28,814 nt of DNA from Quadrisphaera sp. (GTDB lineage Bacteria; Actinomycetota; Actinomycetes; Actinomycetales; Quadrisphaeraceae), in the NCBI GenBank assembly GCA_029258695.1, contig JARIBR010000152.1:1-28814 (forward strand), read 5' to 3'. This document shows, piece after piece, positions 9,197 through 17,801 of this stretch (its first letter is position 1; each line of letters starts with the position of its first letter). The notes under the pieces were generated by a model, which searched no databases, was not told where the DNA came from, and saw nothing but the letters and a program-made list of their open reading frames with translations. A program made the position numbers and the translations under genes.

Positions 9197-11106
9197 CGTT
9201 GCTCCTTCTCGTCACGGGGGTCTGCGGCGCGCAGGGCGCGGCGCGCGGGGATGAGGTCGAGCTCACCGGTGCTCTCGTCGTCGCAGCCGGTGGCCTCGAG
9301 GGCGCTGGTGTCCAGCACCGTGGTGGTGCGGGGTCCGCGAGGGGCGGTGTCGCGGAGGTCGACGGTGGTCGGCGCGACCGTCGTGCGGGAGCGCTCGCGG
9401 CGTGCGCGGGCCTCCCAGACCTTCCACAGCACGACGGGGGTGAAGGAGATGGCGATGCCCAGCAGCGCCCACCCGCGCATCGCCGGGTGGTCGTGGCCCA
9501 GCGGGAAGGAGGCGACGAAGGCGCTGACCAGCAGGGCGCCCCACATGATGTTCTTGCGGAAGTTCTTCAGCGTGTCCCCACCGCCGCTGGCTCCCTTGGG
9601 GGTGACCTCGAAGGGCACGTTGCGCCCGCGGATCGCGTCGACCAGGGCGGTGACGTACATCGGGGCGGAGAGGATGGAGACGAACATGCCCGCGACGCCG
9701 GCGGCGCCGGCCTCCTCGTGCGGGGAGACGTTGTAGCGCCGGTTCCAGATGTAGACGCCCACCTGCAGCACCGCGGCGTTCAGGTACAGCATCGCCCACA
9801 GCTGGGCGGCGACCACCACCCCGCCGGCGCCGGTGGTCAGATACACCACGAGGTTGAAGGAGCCGAAGACCCACGCGATGGCCGCGGAGGGGTAGTAGGA
9901 CATGAGGAACAGGTAGTGCAGGGCCCGGCCCGGGCGCAGGCGCCAGACGTAGGAGGCGAACTTGCGCAGCACCACCTCGTCGGTCCCGCGCGCCCAGCGG
10001 TTCTGCTGGATGAAGTAGTCGCCCCACGTCTCGGGGCCCTCGCCGACGGCCAGGACGTCGGGGGTGTAGACGGACTTGAACTTCTTGCCCGTGGCGGGGT
10101 TCTTCGTGGTGTGCCACTCCAGCGAGGACGCAGCGTCCTCGGTGATGGAGTCCGCGAGGCCCCCGATGTCCTTCAGGGCCGAGATGCGCACCGCGTTGTT
10201 CGTGCCGACGAACATCGCCACGTCGTTCTTGTTTCCCGCGGGCTGCAGCGTGGAGTGGAACAGGAACTGCTGGGACTCCGCCCACCGGGTGATGGGGTTG
10301 TCGTAGTTGCCGTACACCTGGGGGCCGACGACGAAGGCTACGTCGGGGTCGCGGAAGTAGCCCATGAGGCGCTCGATGAAGTTCGGCAGCGGCACGTGGT
10401 CGGTGTCCACCGAGACCCAGAAGTCGTACCCGTCACCGTGAGCGTCCAGCCACGCGTTGTAGTTGCCGTGCTTGGTCTTGGCCTTGAAGGAGCCACGCTC
10501 CTGCTGGTAGCGCTCGATGCCCTTGCGGGAGAAGTGGTTGACCCCGATGCGGGCGCACATCGCCTTGACGTCCGGGTCGTTGCCCTCGTCGAGCAGCCAC
10601 ACGTCGTACGGCCCGTCGTACTCCAGGGCCACCGCCGCGCGCAGCGTCTTCTCCGCCATCGCGATCGGTTCCTTGCTCGGGACGATCGTGGTGATGAACG
10701 CGATGCGGTGACCGGGCTCGGGGGCCACGGGCACCGGGTGGCGGGAGATGAGCGTGGCGCGCACCAGCGTCGCCACGTTGACCAGCCGCAGCAGCTCGAT
10801 CGTCCCGATCGAGACGACCATCCCGATCGAGAGGTAGTACTTCCAGTCGCCCTGGTTCACCGGCATGTGCGCCGGCTGGAGCAGCCACACCAGGAAGACG
10901 GTCTCGGCGATGATCGCGGCCACCGTCAGGAGCAGCGATCCCACGCGGTCGCGGCGGCGGCCCATCACGGAGCGGTACGTGACCCGGTAGTCCTCTCCCG
11001 GGTCCACGAAGGGGCCCGTCAGCGTCGAGAACGCCTCGTAGTCGTACTGCTCGTCCGGCTCGGCCGTCGGCGCGGTGGTCACCGCTCGCTCGCGCCAGTC
11101 CGTCAT
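9193..11106 (-). CDS. cslA: Cellulose synthase-like GT2 polymerase (CslA)
   Basis: This 637-residue membrane protein is a processive family-2 glycosyltransferase. Two membrane segments (about 57-77 and 91-108) precede the cytosolic catalytic domain, which has the full D,D,D,QxxRW set: LLDEGND near 171-177, SVDTDHVP at 232-239 (DxD), ITED at 321-324 and QQNRW at 367-371. Several membrane helices follow (about 396-520), then a short cytosolic tail. I see no PilZ domain, so cyclic-di-GMP control is not evident. The start is ATG 11106, with GGCGGAG upstream; a longer start at 11145 or 11148 lacks a ribosome site. It is the first large gene of the overlapping cslA-glxA-cslZ operon. The likely polymer is a beta-1,4-glycan; whether of glucose or GlcNAc cannot be told from sequence. 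Confidence 0.95.
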   Translation of the reverse strand: MTDWRERAVTTAPTAEPDEQYDYEAFSTLTGPFVDPGEDYRVTYRSVMGRRRDRVGSLLLTVAAIIAETVFLVWLLQPAHMPVNQGDWKYYLSIGMVVSIGTIELLRLVNVATLVRATLISRHPVPVAPEPGHRIAFITTIVPSKEPIAMAEKTLRAAVALEYDGPYDVWLLDEGNDPDVKAMCARIGVNHFSRKGIERYQQERGSFKAKTKHGNYNAWLDAHGDGYDFWVSVDTDHVPLPNFIERLMGYFRDPDVAFVVGPQVYGNYDNPITRWAESQQFLFHSTLQPAGNKNDVAMFVGTNNAVRISALKDIGGLADSITEDAASSLEWHTTKNPATGKKFKSVYTPDVLAVGEGPETWGDYFIQQNRWARGTDEVVLRKFASYVWRLRPGRALHYLFLMSYYPSAAIAWVFGSFNLVVYLTTGAGGVVVAAQLWAMLYLNAAVLQVGVYIWNRRYNVSPHEEAGAAGVAGMFVSILSAPMYVTALVDAIRGRNVPFEVTPKGASGGGDTLKNFRKNIMWGALLVSAFVASFPLGHDHPAMRGWALLGIAISFTPVVLWKVWEARARRERSRTTVAPTTVDLRDTAPRGPRTTTVLDTSALEATGCDDESTGELDLIPARRALRAADPRDEKEQR

Positions 11107-11267
11107 CACTGTCTCCGCCCTGCCAGCGCCGACTGCAGCTGACATCACTCAGCGTCGCGCACGTCGAGGGGTTCCGGGGCGAGAACGTCACCCAAACAGA
11201 CTCGAATCACCGATGTTGGCGGCTCGACGGGCGAATACAGTTACTGAGGGTGAGGGAAGGCGTGGAA

Positions 11268-11480
11268 CTAGTGAGAGGAGTGATCCGGATCGACGGTCGG
11301 GAGGTGACCTTCCCCGGCGTAGTCGTCCAGAGAGATGATCTTCAGTCCTGCGGTGTCGAGGGCGATCTCGAGGGGTGCCCGTGGGGCTTGTGCTCGTGCC
11401 GGCTCGTCCTCGCGCGGCGTCGCTCGCCGACGGGACCGGTCATCGGCGTTCCCCGCGGAGCGGGCGGTGGGCCTGGTCAT
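11268..11480 (-). CDS. Possible 70-residue small protein upstream of cslA
   Basis: An ATG at 11480 opens a 70-codon frame ending at 11268. The first half is Arg/Ala/Pro-rich; the second half, APLEIALDTAGLK then IISLDDYAGEGHLPTV, has a balanced composition and GC-rich third positions that look like real coding rather than antisense noise. No family is recognised and there is no good Shine-Dalgarno site, so the start may be wrong. It is on the same strand as cslA and ends 161 nt before the cslA start, so it could be a leader gene of that operon. No convincing promoter was found in the 11107-11267 gap. Confidence 0.4.
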   Translation of the reverse strand: MTRPTARSAGNADDRSRRRATPREDEPARAQAPRAPLEIALDTAGLKIISLDDYAGEGHLPTVDPDHSSH

Positions 11481-11718
11481 GACCGGAGTGTGGCAGCGGC
11501 GCTCGGGGCAGGGCGTTCGAGAGGCCCGGGTGGCCCATGGCTGCGACGCGCGGGTTCTTGACACTGACGCACGGTGCGCCAAGCTCTGCCCAGCGCCACG
11601 CTGCGTCCGCAGCGATGAGCGAGGAGTGCCCGTCGATCCCGGGAGCACAGGGACGACGCGGCCTGGCGCTCCGGCCGCGACGAGGGTGGTGCGGCCTGCT
11701 CGGTCGGGCGGGGAAGGC
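11481..11718. other. Intergenic interval, nothing recognised
   Basis: These 238 bp lie upstream of the small ORF and downstream of the AI-2E transporter gene, both on the minus strand. I see no gene, hairpin or convincing promoter. A TTGACA at 11558-11563 on the plus strand has no matching -10 and no plus-strand gene after it. Confidence 0.4.
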
Positions 11719-13119
11719 TCAGGCGGGCCGGCGTCCGGCGCCCGCCTCCTCGGAGCCTGGGGAGGTGGTGGTGCCGGCACCACCACCGTTGGCACCACCG
11801 TCGCCGCCAGCGAGGTCGGTGGGGCCCTCGACGTCGGTGTCGTCGGTGTGGTCGGTGTGCTCGGTGTCGCTCTCGTCCCGCGGTGCGCCGGCTGCCGGCA
11901 CGGTGTTCGCGCTGGAGCGCCGACCCCGTCGCGCGGCGACCGTGCGCCGCCGAGGTTCCCGGGGCGGGTCGAGCGTGCCCTCGGGGTCGGCGGCGACGAA
12001 GGCGTTGAGCCAGCGCGCCGAGGGGTCGGCGTCGACGAGGACCGCCTTGGCGAACGAGGTGGCGGGGATGGCCAGCAGCGCGCCGAGCGGGCCGAGCACG
12101 ACGGACCAGAACAGCAGCGAGAGGAAGGCCACGGTCGCCGTCAGGCCCACGGCGTCACCGGTGAACCGGGGCTGGATGATCGTCTGGATCACCACGTTGA
12201 GGACCGAGTAGACGACCACGACGAGGATGCCGTCCGCGAGGCCGCCGTCGAGCACCGCGATGAGCGCCGGGGGGACCAGCCCGAGCACGAAGCCCACGTT
12301 GGGGATGTAGTTCGTGATGAACGCCAGCACCCCCCACGTCAGCGCGAGCGGCACCCCGATGACCAGCAGGGCGACCACGTCCAGCGCGGCCACGACGGCG
12401 CCGAAGACCGTCGTCACGAGCCAGTAGCGCCGCACGCCGGCGGTGAACGCGACCATGGCCTCCATGAGCGGCTCGTGGCTCCTCGCCGCGGCGGCGACGC
12501 GCTGCGGTGCGCTGAGGGCATCCACGACGAGGAAGAGGACGATCACGGCCAGCAGCACCACCACCGTGGTCACCGACGTGACGCCGTTGAGGAGCTGCTG
12601 GAGGAAGGTGGTGGCGACCCCGAAGACGCTGGCGGGGGAGACCTGCTCGACGGCCTGGCTGATCAGCTGGCCGCTCACCCCGATGCGGTCGAGCTGGTCG
12701 AGCGCGTCCTGGTAGTAGGACTCGAACTGGCCGACGTAGGTGGGCAGCACCCTGATGAGAGCGGCGATGGACAGCGCCAGCGCAGCCAGGAGCCCCAGGA
12801 TGACGGCGTACAGCACGACGATCGAGGCGGTGATGACCAGCACCCCGGGCACGCGGTGGCGCAGCAGCCACTGCTGGGCCGGCGTGATGATGAGCACGAG
12901 GGTGAAGGCGAGGAAGGCGGGCCCGATGAGGCTCTGCAGCGCCTGGACGCCGGCGAGCAGGACGACGAGGCCGGCGCCCCCCAGGAGCACCACGACGGCG
13001 CGGGGGAGGTTCCGTCCCGCAGGCCCACCGGCGGCGAGCTCCTGCGCGCCGTCCTCCGGTGCTCGGGGCGCGACACCCTCCACGTCGCCCGGTGGCGTCT
13101 CGCCCGTGGTCGCTGGCAC
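11719..13119 (-). CDS. AI-2E family (PerM-like) transporter
   Basis: The 466-residue protein has the eight-helix layout of the AI-2E/PerM family: two hydrophobic segments after a 38-residue charged lead, a third helix, an amphipathic external domain (about 125-175, VLPTYVGQFESYYQDALDQL), then further helices. The family signatures FITNYIPNVGFVLGLVPP (about 272-289), QPRFTGDAVGLTATVAFLSL (about 319-338) and LGPLGALLAIPATSFAKAVL are present. Members act as secondary exporters, some as Na+/H+ antiporters; the name does not prove AI-2 transport. The C-terminal 90 residues are hydrophilic, with an Arg block (RRRTVAARRGRR) and a Thr-Asp repeat (TEHTDHTDDTD). The start is GTG 13119. It diverges from the dehydrogenase gene and shows no link to the glycan cassette. 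Confidence 0.92.
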   Translation of the reverse strand: MPATTGETPPGDVEGVAPRAPEDGAQELAAGGPAGRNLPRAVVVLLGGAGLVVLLAGVQALQSLIGPAFLAFTLVLIITPAQQWLLRHRVPGVLVITASIVVLYAVILGLLAALALSIAALIRVLPTYVGQFESYYQDALDQLDRIGVSGQLISQAVEQVSPASVFGVATTFLQQLLNGVTSVTTVVVLLAVIVLFLVVDALSAPQRVAAAARSHEPLMEAMVAFTAGVRRYWLVTTVFGAVVAALDVVALLVIGVPLALTWGVLAFITNYIPNVGFVLGLVPPALIAVLDGGLADGILVVVVYSVLNVVIQTIIQPRFTGDAVGLTATVAFLSLLFWSVVLGPLGALLAIPATSFAKAVLVDADPSARWLNAFVAADPEGTLDPPREPRRRTVAARRGRRSSANTVPAAGAPRDESDTEHTDHTDDTDVEGPTDLAGGDGGANGGGAGTTTSPGSEEAGAGRRPA

Positions 13120-13374
13120 GGGGCGAACCTACCCGGCGCCGGAGGGATCCTCCGAGGTCAGCGCCGCGCGTGGCGGGACCGGAGCACGGCCGGTGGGAGC
13201 AGCGACGTCGCGGGCCGAGCGCGTCGTCCAGCGCGTCGTCCAGCGCGGCGGGAGGAGCGGCGGGAGGCGGCGGCGGGAAGCACGGCGGTAGGTTGACCTG
13301 CCCGCGTGGGGCACGCTCGCGCGGCGCCTCGCCGGCCGCAGCGGCCCGGGGGGCCCGGCCCCGAGGAGGACGCC
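13120..13374. other. Divergent intergenic region with short direct repeats
   Basis: This 255-bp region separates two divergent genes and must hold both promoters, but none stands out. A 13-bp unit, GCGCGTCGTCCAG, is repeated in tandem near 13220-13245, followed by GGCGGGAGG-type repeats to about 13280. A strong GAGGAGGA ribosome site (13362-13369) serves the plus-strand gene. Confidence 0.5.
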
Positions 13375-14439
<1,065 letters not shown>

Positions 14440-14452
14440 ACGCTGAGCAGCG

Positions 14453-16870
14453 GTGACGTCGGCGTCGCTCGCGGCGTTCGACCCCGCACGAGCTCCCCCG
14501 TCACCGACACTGGCGCCCGTGCTCGCGCTGTTCGGACCCCTGGCGGCGGCGGCCGTGGTCAGCGTGCTGCCAGGGCTGCTCCTCGCTCGCGCGCTCGGCC
14601 TGGCGTGGCGGTGGGCGCCCGTGGTCGCGCCGGCCCTCAGCGCCGCCGTCCTCGGGGGGTGGGCGGCGCTCGGCGGACCGGTCGGCTGGACCGGTGCGGC
14701 GCTCGCGACGGTCGCGGCGCTCGCGACGGCTCTGGCGGTGCGAGCCCTCGCAGGACGCCGCGCCTCCCGTGCTGGCGCGGTGACCACGCTGTTCGGACGC
14801 CCGCCCGCACGCCCGCCCGGACGAACCGTCGGCACCGGGCGTCGCACCGGGCTGGTGCTGGCGGCCGGTGGGGCGATGCTCGCCGCCGCCTCCCTGAGCA
14901 CCCTCCTCGCCCGCGCCGGCGCCGTGCCCGGCGCCGTGAACCAGCTCTGGGACGCCGCCTGGCACGCCAACCTCACCCGGTTCGTCGTCGACACGGGGGA
15001 CGGGCGCCTGGCCGCCGCAGGGCGGCTCGTCGGCGCCGGGTGGCGCCCCGGTGAGTCGTGGTACCCCTCCGGGCTGCACGTGCAGGCAGCGCTGGTCGAG
15101 CGGGCCACCGGCTCGGGCGTGTCCACCTCCCTGCACGCCGTGGTGGGCCTCCACGCGGTGCTGGCGCTGCCCGTCGTCCTCGCCGCGCTCGTGTGGGTCC
15201 TCAGCGGCGAGCTGGGTGCCCGCGGCGGACGCGCCCTCGACCCGTGCGCTCGCGGTGTCGGAGCCGGCGTCGGCGCCGTGGTGGGGGTGCTGCCCACCGC
15301 GTTCCCGCTGGACCGCGTCTGGCGACCGGCCTGGCCGATGACGGTGGGCTTCGTCCTCGCGCTCGTCGCCGTCCTCGCGCTCGTGGTGTGCGCCGGCGCG
15401 GCCCGGCGCCGCGAGCTGCCCCCGGTCAGCGCCGTGGCCATCCCCGTGGTCTCGCTCGTCGGGGTCGGGCTGGTCCACCCCTCAGGCGTGGTGGTCGCGG
15501 TGCTGCTCGCTGGGGGCTGGGTCACCGGTCGCGCGCTCGCCCGCCGGGGACCCGCGCGCACCCGAGCCCTGCTCGCCGTCGCGGCGGCGGCCGCCTCGGC
15601 CGCTGGGGTGACCGTGCTCGCGCGCGACCACGTCGACGCGGTCGGCTCCGTCTTCGCCTACGACTACCGGCTCGAGCAGGGGCTCGGCCCGGCGCTCGCG
15701 TCGGTCGTCGGGCTCAGCGCACCGATCGTCCCCGGCACGGGGTACGGCGTGCCCCAGGACGCCGGTCAGCCCCTGGCCGGCGCGTTGCTGGTGGTCGGAG
15801 CGCTCGCGTGCGCCGCGACGCCCGGCGCGCGATGGCTCGCCGGGCTGTGGCTGGTGCTGGTGGCCGCCGCCCTGGAGACGTTCACGCACCTCGCGGCGCC
15901 GCTCACCCTCGTGACCGGGTGGTTCTTCAACGTCGAGTCCCGCCTCGTCGCGCTGGTCTCCCTCGTCGGGGCCCTCGCGGTGGGCGTCGGTGTGGCCAGC
16001 GGTGCCTCCCGCCTGCTGGAGAGACCAGTGCGCCCCGACGCGGCGGCGCGGCCAGCGGGTGGTCGAGCCCCCGCGGCAACCCTCGTCCGCGTCATCACCC
16101 TCCCGGAGACCGGCGCGAGCCTCGCGCGTCTGGCGGCGGGCGTCCCGGTCGGGGCGGTGGTGGGCCCGTCCGCGAGCGCGGGTCCGCCCGTGACCGTCCG
16201 CGCCGGCCTGGTTGCGGCCCCCAGCCCTAGCGCGAGCGCCCCGGTCCGCGTGCCCGCCCTGCTCGCGGTGGTCCCCGACGAGAGCGCCCCGCGGACGCCG
16301 ACCCCGCCCCGCGACGGACCGGCGCCGCGTCCGGCGCCCCGCAGCCGGGGTCGGGTGCTGCTCGGCGGCGCGGCGGCGGCCCTCGCCGTCGTGCTCATCG
16401 CCATCGGGCTCTCCAGCGCCGAGCGGGCGCAGCCGCGGGTGCGGGCGGCGTGGTCCGAGCGCGTGGTGGGCTCGGACGCGCGTGCGGTGATGGACGCCCT
16501 CGCCCGCCAGCCGCTCCCGCCCGGCGGCCGCGTCCTCAACGACCCCCTGGACGGGTCACCGTGGCTCTACGCCCTCACCGGGACCATGCCGATGTTCACC
16601 CACTATGACGCCCGCGATCCGCGCGGCGACGCCGCGACCCTCCTCGAGGGGTTGGACCGGGCGGACACCGATCGACGCGTCCGCGCGGCGCTCGACGCCC
16701 TGTCGGTCTGCTACGTCTACGACGCACCGACCCTGGTCTCGGCCAAGGAGCGACGCCCGGACGGTTTCGAGGACTTGGCCGGCGTCGCCGCGCTGGACCC
16801 CGTGGCCCGCTCCGGGGACGTCGTCGCCTACGCGGTCGTGCCGCCCCCGCCGGGGTGCACAGCGCGCTGA
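14453..16870 (+). CDS. DUF6541-family polytopic membrane protein (copy 1)
   Basis: The 805-residue protein has many hydrophobic segments up to about residue 530, a long Pro/Ala/Arg-rich linker (about 535-635), one more membrane segment (about 636-660) and a soluble C-terminal domain. This layout and its motifs match the actinobacterial DUF6541 family. Conserved points shared with the second copy in this window are WDAAWHANL (about 165-173), WYPSGLH, GLVHPSG, and in the C-terminal domain NDPLDGSPWLYAL (about 695-707). Long membrane proteins with an acidic residue in the first outer loop and a soluble C-terminus resemble GT-C glycosyltransferases, so a lipid-linked sugar transferase is plausible (inference). 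The GTG at 14453 has no clear ribosome site; GTG 14519 is an alternative start. Confidence 0.8.
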   Translation: MTSASLAAFDPARAPPSPTLAPVLALFGPLAAAAVVSVLPGLLLARALGLAWRWAPVVAPALSAAVLGGWAALGGPVGWTGAALATVAALATALAVRALAGRRASRAGAVTTLFGRPPARPPGRTVGTGRRTGLVLAAGGAMLAAASLSTLLARAGAVPGAVNQLWDAAWHANLTRFVVDTGDGRLAAAGRLVGAGWRPGESWYPSGLHVQAALVERATGSGVSTSLHAVVGLHAVLALPVVLAALVWVLSGELGARGGRALDPCARGVGAGVGAVVGVLPTAFPLDRVWRPAWPMTVGFVLALVAVLALVVCAGAARRRELPPVSAVAIPVVSLVGVGLVHPSGVVVAVLLAGGWVTGRALARRGPARTRALLAVAAAAASAAGVTVLARDHVDAVGSVFAYDYRLEQGLGPALASVVGLSAPIVPGTGYGVPQDAGQPLAGALLVVGALACAATPGARWLAGLWLVLVAAALETFTHLAAPLTLVTGWFFNVESRLVALVSLVGALAVGVGVASGASRLLERPVRPDAAARPAGGRAPAATLVRVITLPETGASLARLAAGVPVGAVVGPSASAGPPVTVRAGLVAAPSPSASAPVRVPALLAVVPDESAPRTPTPPRDGPAPRPAPRSRGRVLLGGAAAALAVVLIAIGLSSAERAQPRVRAAWSERVVGSDARAVMDALARQPLPPGGRVLNDPLDGSPWLYALTGTMPMFTHYDARDPRGDAATLLEGLDRADTDRRVRAALDALSVCYVYDAPTLVSAKERRPDGFEDLAGVAALDPVARSGDVVAYAVVPPPPGCTAR

Positions 16871-16918
16871 CGCCCCGTGGTGAGGCACCGCGCTGACATC
16901 CCGTGGTGGGATGGATCC

Positions 16919-17758
16919 GTGCGCATCACCCTCGCCCAGGTGCTCTCCGGCAGCGACCCCGAGGCGAACCTCGCCCTGGTCCGCGGCGCCGTCACCGACG
17001 CGGCCGCGGCCGGAGCCCGGCTGCTCGTGCTGCCCGAGGCGACGCTGCGCGCGTTCGGGTCGGGGCCGCTGGCGGAGGTCGCCCAGCCGCTCGACGGCTC
17101 GTGGGCCGGCGCCGTGCGCGCCGCGGTGGCCGACGCCGAGCGCGCGGCAGGTGCCCCCCTGACCGTCGTGCTCGGGATGTTCACGCCCGGGCCGGAGGGC
17201 AAGGTCCGCAACACCGCGCTGGTCACCGGTGGCGGTGTCGAGGCGTCCTACGACAAGGTCCACCTCTTCGACGCCTTCTCCTCCCGGGAGTCCGCCACCG
17301 TCGCGCCGGGCGATCGGCCGCTGGTCGTCGACGTCGACGGCGTCGGCGTGGGGGTCGCCACCTGCTACGACGTACGCTTCCCCGGGCTGTTCACCGCCAT
17401 GGCGGACGCCGGGGCGCAGGTGGTGGCCCTGCCGACGTCGTGGGGGAGCGGGCCCGGCAAGGCCGAGCAGCTGCGCCTGCTGGTGCGCGCCCGCGCGCTG
17501 GACAGCACCTGCGCCGTGGCGATGTGCGACCAGGCTGACCCGCTCAGCGTCGACCCGGACGACCTCCCGGCCGGCGTGAAGCACCGCGGGAGTGGCGGGG
17601 CCCCGACGGGGGTGGGCGGCTCGATGGTCGTCTCCGCCCTGGGAGAGGTCCTCGGCGAGCTGGGCTCGGGGCCTTCGACGCTGACCGCGGACGTGGACCT
17701 CGACGCCGTGCACAGCGCCCGTGAGGTGCTGCCGGTGCTGGTCAACCGCCGGTTCTGA
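16919..17758 (+). CDS. Nitrilase-superfamily carbon-nitrogen hydrolase
   Basis: This 279-residue cytosolic protein carries the complete nitrilase triad: Glu40 in LVLPEATLRAF, Lys113 in YDKVHLFDAF and Cys149 in ATCYDVRFPGLF. The family hydrolyses amides, ureas or nitriles, and the KVHLFD and CYDxRFP forms are typical of the omega-amidase/Nit1-like branch. Length is normal. I choose GTG 16919 (MRITLAQ) because the homologous core begins there; GTG 16877 would add 14 residues. It starts 48 nt after copy 1 of DUF6541 on the same strand and ends 43 nt before the convergent copy 2. No clear terminator separates the convergent pair. Its role next to membrane glycan genes is not obvious; it may be a housekeeping neighbour. 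Confidence 0.9.
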   Translation: MRITLAQVLSGSDPEANLALVRGAVTDAAAAGARLLVLPEATLRAFGSGPLAEVAQPLDGSWAGAVRAAVADAERAAGAPLTVVLGMFTPGPEGKVRNTALVTGGGVEASYDKVHLFDAFSSRESATVAPGDRPLVVDVDGVGVGVATCYDVRFPGLFTAMADAGAQVVALPTSWGSGPGKAEQLRLLVRARALDSTCAVAMCDQADPLSVDPDDLPAGVKHRGSGGAPTGVGGSMVVSALGEVLGELGSGPSTLTADVDLDAVHSAREVLPVLVNRRF

Positions 17759-17801
17759 CACCGCGGGAAGGGCCGCCGGGGACGGTGCCCTGCAGACGTG
17801 G

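Noticed and set aside
7238..9736. Very long open frames on the strand opposite glxA and cslA (also 9199-11142)
   Set aside because: They are antisense shadows created by the high GC content: Gly/Val/Arg/His-rich with no family motifs, while the opposite strand has complete, recognisable enzymes.
11195..11225. Possible tRNA because of a CGAATC arm-like string
   Set aside because: No acceptor or anticodon stem can be built around it.
11558..11586. Plus-strand TTGACA as a promoter
   Set aside because: There is no -10 box at a suitable distance and no plus-strand gene until 13375.
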